DNA from: Kushneria avicenniae
GTDB lineage: Bacteria; Pseudomonadota; Gammaproteobacteria; Pseudomonadales; Halomonadaceae
Length of the DNA: 64,000 nt
Assembly: GCF_900112585.1 (NCBI RefSeq)
Contig: NZ_FOLY01000005.1
Coordinates: forward strand, 310,001-374,000
Direction: 5' to 3'
The notes beneath the pieces were generated by a model, which saw nothing but the letters and a program-made list of their open reading frames with translations, made no database searches and had not been told where the DNA came from. Shown one piece after another: positions 34,407 to 42,040 of this stretch (its first letter is position 1; every line of letters starts with the position of its first letter). Position numbers and translations under genes: made by a program.

Positions 34407-35585
34407 TCAGGAATGGATCGGTTCGAAATGCGCAGGCAGTCGTGTGTACTGAATGCACTGCCGGAATCGTGTGAAGGCAATGTGCAATGCGCCATCTGCC
34501 CCCTGCACGATAGTGGGATAGGAGTATTCGCGGTTTGCCCGGCTGGCGGAGTCATTGGTCATGCAGTAGCCATCGCCGGTCTCCAGATCCAGTCTCAAGG
34601 GCCAGTGTTCGCCGCCATCCCGGGAGATGGCCAGTGTCATCGGCGCCCGCGGCACGCCCCAGAAGGCTGATCTGCCGTGTCGGGCGGGCTGATCGATCAG
34701 TTCACCGTGGTCCTCGCTGTCCTCGATATCGTCATAGAGCGAGGTGCGTCGTTCGGTGACGCCTTCGGCATTGATGTGGTTGTACACCAGGGCCAGATCA
34801 CCATTGGCCAGCGCGACACACTGAATGGAAGAGTTGTTGTTGGGCAGTTCGGTAGGCTCCGGCACGCTCCAGTGTCGCCCATCGTCCGAATGGCTTCGGT
34901 AGATGTAATCCGCCCAGCGGCTGCGATAGAGGGCCAGCAGTCCGCCCTGTTTAAGGGGCACGATGTTCATGTGAACGCAGCCGGCACTGTCCGGCACTTC
35001 GTGTTCCTGCCAGCTTTTGCCTCGATCCGAGGAGACCAGCACGGCGCTGATATCGTCATTGCCGACCCAGCGCTCGCCCGGCTGTTTGCGGCAGTAGAAG
35101 ACCGGAACGATCCAGTCGCCATTTTCCAGAATGACCGGTGGCTGACGAACAAAGGTACCGCTGCGTTCGAACAGCGACTCGATGGCGCCCCAGCTTCTGC
35201 CACCATCATGGGAAATGCGCCGACGCACGATGGCGGTATCCTGATGTCCGGACTGCTGCGCGGTATAAATCAGCCAGAGTTCCTGGTGGCCGGCATCGAA
35301 CAGGATGGGGTTCTGCTCCGAGCGGGTCGGATCGTCCGAGACCTTTTCGGGCTCGCTCCAGTGCTCGCCGCCCGGTGCGAGCCGCGACAGGTAAATGGAA
35401 ATGTCGGGGATGCCTTCCTGAGTGCCGCCAAACCAGACGCACAGCAGTTCACCGTCCGGCATGACATGCAGATTGGCGGCGTGATTCTGGACGCAGGGAG
35501 AGGGCAGCAGGGCATTGACGCGATCGGGCATGTCGCTGGCCGGACGCAGTTGCCCGTCAAACACGATATCGGTGACGGTACTCAT
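34407..35585 (-). CDS. Sialidase-fold (BNR/Asp-box) protein, cytosolic
   Basis: The 392-aa product is a six-bladed beta-propeller of the sialidase superfamily. Asp-box repeats S-x-D-x-G-x-x-W appear as SHDGGRSW, SSDRGKSW, SDDGRHW and SRDGGEHW, with a degenerate APGGEHW near residue 70. The arginine and glutamate cluster of true sialidases cannot be confirmed by eye. There is no signal peptide, unusual for an exo-sialidase, so the substrate must be imported first. It is last in the operon, 15 bp after the dehydrogenase. It may be a glycoside hydrolase or lyase on a sugar-acid conjugate; the activity is unknown. Confidence 0.82.
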   Translation of the reverse strand: MSTVTDIVFDGQLRPASDMPDRVNALLPSPCVQNHAANLHVMPDGELLCVWFGGTQEGIPDISIYLSRLAPGGEHWSEPEKVSDDPTRSEQNPILFDAGHQELWLIYTAQQSGHQDTAIVRRRISHDGGRSWGAIESLFERSGTFVRQPPVILENGDWIVPVFYCRKQPGERWVGNDDISAVLVSSDRGKSWQEHEVPDSAGCVHMNIVPLKQGGLLALYRSRWADYIYRSHSDDGRHWSVPEPTELPNNNSSIQCVALANGDLALVYNHINAEGVTERRTSLYDDIEDSEDHGELIDQPARHGRSAFWGVPRAPMTLAISRDGGEHWPLRLDLETGDGYCMTNDSASRANREYSYPTIVQGADGALHIAFTRFRQCIQYTRLPAHFEPIHS

Positions 35586-35600
35586 GACGGACTCCAGCAG

Positions 35601-36509
35601 TCAGTGGTCATTGGTGGCGAAGGATATTTGATGACGGGCGGCCACGATATCGGAAAGCTCCGGCACGAATTTTTCACCGTTTCCCTGTGCCAGCGCGCTG
35701 GCGTAAAGATCGCTGACGGCGTGCGCCACCTTGGCATCCACCTCCAGGGCATCGGCCAGAGACGCCACGTAGCGAATGTCCTTGCCGGCGTTGTTGAGCG
35801 TGAACCGATGCGCGTCGCGGTCGCGTTCAAGCACATACTGGAAGAAGGTCTGATAGAAACCGCTGTCCATGCGTGAGCCGCGAATCACGCTATCGAAGGT
35901 TTCCGGGCTGATGCCGGCTTTGGCGCCGATGGTCAGGGCTTCAGAGAAAATGGCGCCGTAGCTCATGGCCAGAAACTGGTTGAGTAGTTTCATGGTATGG
36001 CCTGCACCGGTGGGACCGACATGCAGAATCCTGCCCGACCAGCTTTCGAGTACCGGACGCACGCGTTCAAGCGTTGCGTCGTCTGCCCCGACGATGGCCT
36101 GCAGTTCACCCGACTCGGCCTGGGTCGGCGTGCCACCAAGGGCTGCATCGATCAGGGTAATGCCATCCTGCTCGAGGGAGTGCGCCAGACGACGCGTGAC
36201 GGTGGGCTCGGAGGTCGAGCAGTCGATGATGACCAGCCGCTGTCCCTTTTCCCGAGCACCGGCGCGCAGACCCTCGGGGCCATCAATGACGCTCTCGACG
36301 TGCTCTGAAGTGGGCACGCAGATGAACACGATGTCGCACGCTGCTCCCAGTTGTGCGGCGCTGTTGCCGATACTGGCCCCCTTGTCGGCCAGTTTTTCGG
36401 CCGATGCCGGGTTGGGATCAAACACCTGCAGGGGAAAGCCTGCCTTCATGATGTTGGTCGCCATGTAGGCGCCCATCAGTCCCAGGCCAACAAATCCGAT
36501 GCGTTCCAT
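35601..36509 (-). CDS. LtnD-like NAD(P)-dependent 3-hydroxyacid dehydrogenase
   Basis: This 302-aa enzyme belongs to the beta-hydroxyacid dehydrogenase family (3-hydroxyisobutyrate, tartronate semialdehyde and L-threonate dehydrogenases). The Rossmann motif is GLGLMGAYMATNIMKAG. The catalytic lysine lies in GAGHTMKLLNQFL, and the substrate segment is ALGGTPTQAESGELQ. Next to a DUF1537 kinase and PdxA2 it most resembles LtnD, which oxidises the C2 hydroxyl of L-threonate. Which acid is used here is unknown. Spacing to its neighbours is 36 and 15 bp, consistent with one transcript. Confidence 0.87.
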   Translation of the reverse strand: MERIGFVGLGLMGAYMATNIMKAGFPLQVFDPNPASAEKLADKGASIGNSAAQLGAACDIVFICVPTSEHVESVIDGPEGLRAGAREKGQRLVIIDCSTSEPTVTRRLAHSLEQDGITLIDAALGGTPTQAESGELQAIVGADDATLERVRPVLESWSGRILHVGPTGAGHTMKLLNQFLAMSYGAIFSEALTIGAKAGISPETFDSVIRGSRMDSGFYQTFFQYVLERDRDAHRFTLNNAGKDIRYVASLADALEVDAKVAHAVSDLYASALAQGNGEKFVPELSDIVAARHQISFATNDH

Positions 36510-36545
36510 GACGTGACTCCTCTCATTATCCGATGGAAAAACGGT

Positions 36546-38861
36546 TCAGGCCGTTTCTCTCTGGCGACTGGCCAGTTCGACGGCCTGACGCAGTGCTTCA
36601 AGCATGCTGCGCTCATCAGCCATCCCCTGGCCTGCGATATCAAAGGCCGTACCATGATCGACCGAGGTGCGAATGACCGGCAGACCCACCGTGACATTGA
36701 CGCCGGCCTCGAGCCCCATGACCTTGACCGGCCCGTGCCCCTGGTCGTGATACATGGCCACCACGCAGTCAAAATCGCCACGCCCGGCACGGAAAAAGAG
36801 GGTGTCCGCCGGCAGTGGGCCTTCGACGTCCCAGCCTCGGGCCTTCAGGACGTCGATGGCAGGCACGATCTTCTCTTCTTCTTCACCGTGACCGAACAGA
36901 CCATTCTCCCCGGCGTGGGGATTAATGCCGCAGACCGCGATACGCGGCTGGTCGATGCCAGCACGGATCAGGGTTTCGTGGGCCCGTTCGATGGTGCGCT
37001 GGACCAGCCCGGGTTCGATGCGGGCGATGGCGTCGATCAGTCCCATGTGGGTGGTGACGTGAATCACCCGCATCTTCGGGGTGACCAGCATCATCGAGAC
37101 TTCATCAATGCCGGTCAGGTGCGCCAGCAACTCGGTATGCCCCGGGAAAATATGCCCGCCGGCATGCAGCGCCGCCTTGTTGAGCGGGGCGGTGCAGATG
37201 GCATCGAGTTCCCCGGCCCGGGTCAGTTCGACGGTGCGGGCGATGTACTGATACGCGGCATCACCGGCGATCGGTGATATTTGACCGTAGGGTAGATCGA
37301 GTGGAATCAGCCCCAGATCGATACAGTCGATGGTCCCGGGGGTGAAGCTGGCCTGGTCCGGGCGCTCGATGGCACGGATAATGATCGAACTGCCCAGACG
37401 TGAGGCGGCATCACGCAGGCGCGTGGCATCCCCGATGACCAGTGGCCGGCACTGATCATGGAGCCCTGCCCGGGCCAGGCTCTTGATGATGACTTCGGGG
37501 CCGACACCGGCGGCGTCGCCCATGGTAATGCCGATAACCGGATGATCGGTCATGTGCGTGTTCCCTGTCGGTGTGCAAAAGGAGCGTGAGTGACGAGTGG
37601 TCTGCCAGAGGCGCAGCAGGGCATCCTGTTCCCCGAAGGCTCCGGCCTTGGTAATGACTTCAAGTACTGGCGAGCCGGCGGTCACCATGCGCGCCATGCC
37701 GATGTCGGGCGCATCCAGCAGGGTCAACCGTGTCATGTCGCCTGCCGTGAGAAGGGCACGTGCCGTGGCACCGCCGGTCGCGATCAGACGACCGACATGG
37801 CGCAGTTGTGGCGCCAGCATCTCTCCCAGTCGCTGACTGATCCGCGAGGCATCGGCAATCTGGCGCTGCTGGCTCTGTGCCAGCCTTATCAACACGTCAC
37901 GACCCTGTTTCAGAGTCTGCTCGATGGGCAGGCAGAGGGCCTGAAGCGCTGACATGGAAGCGCTTTCCAGCAGTTGTGTTACCTCGATATCGATGGCCAC
38001 CAGTGCGTGACCGGCTGCTGCCTGCAGGGTATCGGCCTGCGCATGCGAGAGGGTGCTCATGCTGCCGATCACGAACAGTGTCGGGCGCTCGGTGTCTCGC
38101 GCCGGTTCTGAAGTGTCGGCATGCTGATCGATCTGCAGCGCCGGCAGAGCTGCGGACAGGGTCTGACCAAGGCCGCCCGAGCCGGCCCAGAAGATCTGGT
38201 CGAGCGTCGCGGTGGCCCGGGCAAGGTGATCAAGGTCTTCTTCAGTCAACGCATCACAGACAACGGCCTTGATGCCCTGTTGCTGCCACTGCTGAATGCG
38301 AGCCGCAACGCTGGTGGCTGGCTGGTGGAGGATGTCGAGTGTCAGCAGGGCTGTCTCGACCCCCTCTGCCTTCAGCATCGCTACCATGTCGGCGCAACCC
38401 GTCAGTCCTTCGTTACGCCAGACATCGCATGCTTCGACGGGGTGATCGTGCAGATATTGTCGCCCCTGTCGTGTCGTGCGCCCGGTGGCAGGGAAAGCGG
38501 GTGCCACGATGGCCATGCCCGCCAGCGGTATCAGCGCTGCAATCTCGGCGGCGGCATTACCCCGCAGCGTGGAATCCATTTTCTTGAAAAGATGGGTATA
38601 ACAGCCCTGCCACTGCGTCAGGCAGTCGACATGTCGCTGGGCGGCTTCACCCGGCGTCATGCTGCGGGAGTCAAGATCGACGGCCACGACATCCTCGTCG
38701 GCGGCTTCCGGTGTGAGCAGCACCTGTGCGGACAAACCGCCTGCCACGCAGCTGACCGCCGAGTCGGCGGTCCCCGTCAGGTCGTCGGCCAGCAGCAGCA
38801 GCCGAGCGCGACGCAATGGGGACTCGATGCGATGAGAAGTTTCAGCGCTCGACACGGTCAT
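36546..38861 (-). CDS. Fusion of DUF1537 acid-sugar kinase and PdxA2-type dehydrogenase
   Basis: One open frame of 771 aa joins two enzymes that are normally separate. Residues about 20-425 form a four-carbon acid sugar kinase: ADDLTGTADS, KKMDSTLRGN, TGGATARALL and TKAGAFG. Residues 437-771 are a complete PdxA-family dehydrogenase: TAPLNKAALHAGG, FPGHTELLAH, NPHAGENGLFG, YHDQGHGP and DHGTAFDIAG. In the threonate/erythronate pathway the kinase phosphorylates the acid at C4 and PdxA2 oxidises and decarboxylates it to dihydroxyacetone phosphate. No stop interrupts the linker. An internal ATG (37553) preceded by AGGGAA could also start a separate PdxA2. The 5' end overlaps the DHDPS-like gene by 20 bp. 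Confidence 0.88.
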   Translation of the reverse strand: MTVSSAETSHRIESPLRRARLLLLADDLTGTADSAVSCVAGGLSAQVLLTPEAADEDVVAVDLDSRSMTPGEAAQRHVDCLTQWQGCYTHLFKKMDSTLRGNAAAEIAALIPLAGMAIVAPAFPATGRTTRQGRQYLHDHPVEACDVWRNEGLTGCADMVAMLKAEGVETALLTLDILHQPATSVAARIQQWQQQGIKAVVCDALTEEDLDHLARATATLDQIFWAGSGGLGQTLSAALPALQIDQHADTSEPARDTERPTLFVIGSMSTLSHAQADTLQAAAGHALVAIDIEVTQLLESASMSALQALCLPIEQTLKQGRDVLIRLAQSQQRQIADASRISQRLGEMLAPQLRHVGRLIATGGATARALLTAGDMTRLTLLDAPDIGMARMVTAGSPVLEVITKAGAFGEQDALLRLWQTTRHSRSFCTPTGNTHMTDHPVIGITMGDAAGVGPEVIIKSLARAGLHDQCRPLVIGDATRLRDAASRLGSSIIIRAIERPDQASFTPGTIDCIDLGLIPLDLPYGQISPIAGDAAYQYIARTVELTRAGELDAICTAPLNKAALHAGGHIFPGHTELLAHLTGIDEVSMMLVTPKMRVIHVTTHMGLIDAIARIEPGLVQRTIERAHETLIRAGIDQPRIAVCGINPHAGENGLFGHGEEEEKIVPAIDVLKARGWDVEGPLPADTLFFRAGRGDFDCVVAMYHDQGHGPVKVMGLEAGVNVTVGLPVIRTSVDHGTAFDIAGQGMADERSMLEALRQAVELASRQRETA

Positions 38862-39732
38862 AACCCTTGAGTGCTTCACGAAGGGTGGCCAGCTTTTCCG
38901 GCGGCAGTGGCTGAACCGGTGAGCGAGCCGGGCCTGCCGGCATGCCCAGAAGGCCGGCGGCGGTTTTTAGAACGCTGGGCATGGTACCCAGTGAAAAGGC
39001 ATTGCGAAGGGGGCGAAGCCGTTCCTGAGCGTCACGTGCTGTCTCGAAGTCCCCCTTCTGGAAAGCGTGCCAGATGGCCATGACGACATCGGGAACCGCG
39101 TTGGTCGTGGCCGCAACAGCCCCATCCCCGCCGGCCATCAGCGTCCACAGGATCATCGAGTCGGTGCCGGTAAAGACGGCAAAATCCTCGCGTCGCAACC
39201 GGATCAGCTGCACCAGCCGATCAAAATCACCGCCGCTGTCCTTGATCGCCCGAATATTCGAAATTTTGGACAGGTGCGCCACGCTGGCAACATCCAGCGT
39301 CACACCGGCCTTGGCTGGAATGGTATAGAGCAGAATGGGCAGCTCGGTCGCAGCACTGATGCGCTCGTAGTGCGTGATCAGCTCCGCCTGGGTGGCGCCA
39401 TTGAAATAGGGCGTAATGATCGATACACCATCAACGCCGATGTCCGCCATTTTACGGTTGAGTTCGATGACGCTGCGTGTCGTGTAGCCACCGGTACCGG
39501 CAAAGACCGGCACACGTCCCGCCGCCTGATCGATCACGATCCGCGTGACTTCAACCTTCTCTTCATCCGTCAGCGAAAAGAATTCGCCATTGGTGCCCAG
39601 AGTGAAGAGACCATGGACGCCCTTGCTGATCAGGGTTTCGGCAAGATCGCGAATGCCCTGCTCATCGATCTCCTCCTGCTCGGTCATGGGAGTCATCATG
39701 GCAGGTACGATGCCGGCAAATGAGGTGGTCAT
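38842..39732 (-). CDS. DHDPS/N-acetylneuraminate-lyase family protein
   Basis: This cytosolic class I aldolase-type TIM barrel of 296 aa has its Schiff-base lysine in RAIKDSGGDF. The conserved Tyr sits in LLYTIP and the GTNGEFFSL substrate loop is present. Family members include dihydrodipicolinate synthase, N-acetylneuraminate lyase and 2-keto-3-deoxy-sugar-acid aldolases or dehydratases. Within this operon an aldolase or dehydratase acting on a 2-keto acid is more likely than lysine synthesis. AAGGAG lies 6 nt before the ATG at 39732. It starts 20 bp after the transporter stop. Confidence 0.87.
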   Translation of the reverse strand: MTTSFAGIVPAMMTPMTEQEEIDEQGIRDLAETLISKGVHGLFTLGTNGEFFSLTDEEKVEVTRIVIDQAAGRVPVFAGTGGYTTRSVIELNRKMADIGVDGVSIITPYFNGATQAELITHYERISAATELPILLYTIPAKAGVTLDVASVAHLSKISNIRAIKDSGGDFDRLVQLIRLRREDFAVFTGTDSMILWTLMAGGDGAVAATTNAVPDVVMAIWHAFQKGDFETARDAQERLRPLRNAFSLGTMPSVLKTAAGLLGMPAGPARSPVQPLPPEKLATLREALKGYDRVER

Positions 39733-39752
39733 GAACATCTCCTTTCAGTGCC

Positions 39753-41132
39753 TCAGGCAAGACGGCTAATGGCGTTGATCAGGTTGTCGACGATGGCGTA
39801 GAGCGACCACAGGCCGATCAATGACAGAACAATCAGGATCAGGGTCTGCCACCATCGGTTGACATGCTCATCAAGCATGAATTTTCTTGAGCTGGTCATG
39901 CGCAGTACGCCAAACAGGATGGGGGGCAGCAAAATGGCGGTGATGACGCTGGTACCGAACACGCTGAGATAGACCAGATTCGGCGCCTGGGGCATGCAGA
40001 TGAACAGTGGGACGACAATGAAGGCGGCAATCAGCACGCGGTTGAACCAGGGGTCCTCGGCCGGTCTGGTGAACGCCTTGCCGCGGCGCGTTGCCAGGTG
40101 CAGGCCGTTGAACATCAGATTGGCGAAACCGCGAGCATTGGCCGGGAAACTGGAAAATGCCGCCAGAAACAGGCTGGTCCAGAGCAGCGCCGGACCCCAG
40201 GGGCCGACCGCCATCTCCATCATGGTGGCCAGATCGCTTTCATTGGACACGGTCATGCCGGTACCGCGGATGGTTTCGGCAGCGACCACCCAGAACAGGA
40301 CATTGATGATCAGCAGGGGCAGCATGCCGGCCATCAGGTCGAACTGCTGCAGACGGCGATATTTCGGGCCATTCCAGCCGCGCTCGTCCATGAAGTAGGG
40401 GTAGAGCAGATTGAGCGCCGAGCCGCCGATCGTGCCAATGGTCGCGATGGCAATGAAGATGGCGTCGAAAGGACCGTTGTCTTTCGGAATGGAGAAGGTC
40501 AGCCCCTTGGCCATCTCGACCAGATCGATGTGGCCGGTCGCGACGATGGCGCCGACGAAGGTGACAATAATCACGACGGACGCAATGCGTGCTGTCCACT
40601 CAAGCCACTGATAGGCATTGCGACGTGCCAGCATGATGATGGTCAACACCACCACGGCTGCGCCGCCGACAAAATAGCCCCAGGTCGCGCCGCCGATCTC
40701 ACCGGAAAGCTGGTAAAGCGCGACGGCGCAGGCGCGCAGAAAGCTCATCTGAATGATGATGCCGTAGAAGAAGATGGCAATGCCGAAAAACATCGGAAAG
40801 CCGCGCCAGACGCGCTGGAATCCCTGTAGTACCGAGGTGTCACCGAAACGGTTTTCCAGCTTGTATTTGGCAATGGCGGAGATCATGCAGTAGCGCGCGA
40901 ACAGTGCCACGATCAGCGTCCACATGAGGGCGTAGCCGTAATTGGCCCCGGACACCGTGGAGCTGACGAGATCACCGGTACCCAGAAACGCCATGGCCAG
41001 TACCAGTCCCGGCCCGATACAGCGGATGTATTCACCGAACGTGGACGGTAGCAGCGCCGAGGGCGCAGTGTTCGCCGTATTATCCGGCGATGATTCATCG
41101 GAACGTGCGGATGTTGCCGTCCTGGTCGCCAT
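39753..41132 (-). CDS. Nramp-fold transporter lacking metal-binding motifs
   Basis: This 459-aa inner-membrane protein has about 11 helices in the Nramp family order. The first helix is GPGLVLAMAFLGTGD, where the metal-ligating DPGN motif is replaced by GTGD. The TM6 region reads GGSALNLLYPYF, so MPHN is replaced by SALN. Without the ligating Asp and Met it is unlikely to move divalent metals. As first gene of a sugar-acid operon it may import the substrate. GAGGAAG lies upstream of the ATG at 41132; the frame runs to 41207. Confidence 0.83.
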   Translation of the reverse strand: MATRTATSARSDESSPDNTANTAPSALLPSTFGEYIRCIGPGLVLAMAFLGTGDLVSSTVSGANYGYALMWTLIVALFARYCMISAIAKYKLENRFGDTSVLQGFQRVWRGFPMFFGIAIFFYGIIIQMSFLRACAVALYQLSGEIGGATWGYFVGGAAVVVLTIIMLARRNAYQWLEWTARIASVVIIVTFVGAIVATGHIDLVEMAKGLTFSIPKDNGPFDAIFIAIATIGTIGGSALNLLYPYFMDERGWNGPKYRRLQQFDLMAGMLPLLIINVLFWVVAAETIRGTGMTVSNESDLATMMEMAVGPWGPALLWTSLFLAAFSSFPANARGFANLMFNGLHLATRRGKAFTRPAEDPWFNRVLIAAFIVVPLFICMPQAPNLVYLSVFGTSVITAILLPPILFGVLRMTSSRKFMLDEHVNRWWQTLILIVLSLIGLWSLYAIVDNLINAISRLA

Positions 41133-41349
41133 GACGACTTCCTCGTTGATTTTGATTGTTTCGGTCTTTGTTCGGTGAAAAATGATCGAAACGATCTTTA
41201 ATGGCAATAGTTTTGAAGCTTGAACGAAAGTTTAATTTTTAATAAGTTCATGTTTTTATGAATAAAAAATGTCGTTATTCTTTGGTCTTACAGAGAGGGT
41301 GAATAAATTCCTTAAAATGATTGAAATAGTCATTATGGGGTAGGTCAGC
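41133..41349. promoter_or_regulatory. AT-rich divergent control region of the sugar-acid cluster
   Basis: This region is far more AT-rich than its surroundings. It contains TTTCG at 41159, TTCGG at 41171, the palindrome GATCG-AAA-CGATC at 41184-41196, and CGAAA again at 41225. It also has an inverted repeat TTCAT-N6-ATGAA (41247-41262). These sit between the transporter operon and the divergent SDR and are candidate sites for the DeoR regulator. Confidence 0.5.
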
Positions 41350-42018
41350 ATGCGTGTACTGGTGTCAGGATGCAGCTCCGGGATTGGTCAGGCGATCGTC
41401 AGGGAAATGTTGGGTGGCGGGCATCAGGTTGTCGGGCTCAGCCGACGTCAGCCCGAAGAGGAGGCGGGCGTGGAGTGGATCGAAACGGATCTGACCTGCC
41501 CGGAGGATATCGATCGTGCCGCGGCAGGAATTGGTCCCGTCGACGCGCTGGTGCATGCGGCAGGGGTCATGTATACCGCTCGACTCGGAGATCTCGACCA
41601 TGAGCTTGATCGCCGGATGTGGCAACTCCATGTCGAAGCCCCGACAAGATTGCTGAATGCCCTGACGGCGCAACAGCAGGCCCTGTCGCGCGTCGTTTTG
41701 ATTGGCAGTCGCACGATGACGGGGGCGGCTGGCAAGAGTACCTATTCAGCTTCCAAAGCGGCCATGCAGGGATTGGTCCGGTCGTGGGCGATGGAGTTGA
41801 TGGCGCAGCAGACCACGGTCAATCTCGTCGCGCCGGCCGCAACAAATACCCCGATGCTGCACGATCCGGCTCGCGTTGGGGTCGCCCCGGTATGCCCGCC
41901 CATCGGCCATTTCATCGATCCTGAGGATATCGCAGCGCTGGTAGCCTTCCTGCTGGGGCCGTATGCCAGTGCCATGACCGGTCAGACCCTGACGGTCTGT
42001 GGTGGGGCTTCGCTTTAG
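41350..42018 (+). CDS. Short-chain dehydrogenase/reductase
   Basis: This 222-aa NAD(P)-dependent SDR has the glycine motif SGCSSGIGQ at residues 6-14, the HAAGV motif, the active-site Ser in LIGSRT and the catalytic YSASK. It is divergent from the transporter operon and shares its control region, so it likely belongs to the same pathway, oxidising or reducing a hydroxy or keto intermediate. No strong ribosome binding site precedes the ATG; a weak GGGG lies 12 nt before it. Confidence 0.88.
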   Translation: MRVLVSGCSSGIGQAIVREMLGGGHQVVGLSRRQPEEEAGVEWIETDLTCPEDIDRAAAGIGPVDALVHAAGVMYTARLGDLDHELDRRMWQLHVEAPTRLLNALTAQQQALSRVVLIGSRTMTGAAGKSTYSASKAAMQGLVRSWAMELMAQQTTVNLVAPAATNTPMLHDPARVGVAPVCPPIGHFIDPEDIAALVAFLLGPYASAMTGQTLTVCGGASL

Positions 42019-42040
42019 ATGTGACGCCTTGAGGCAGGTG

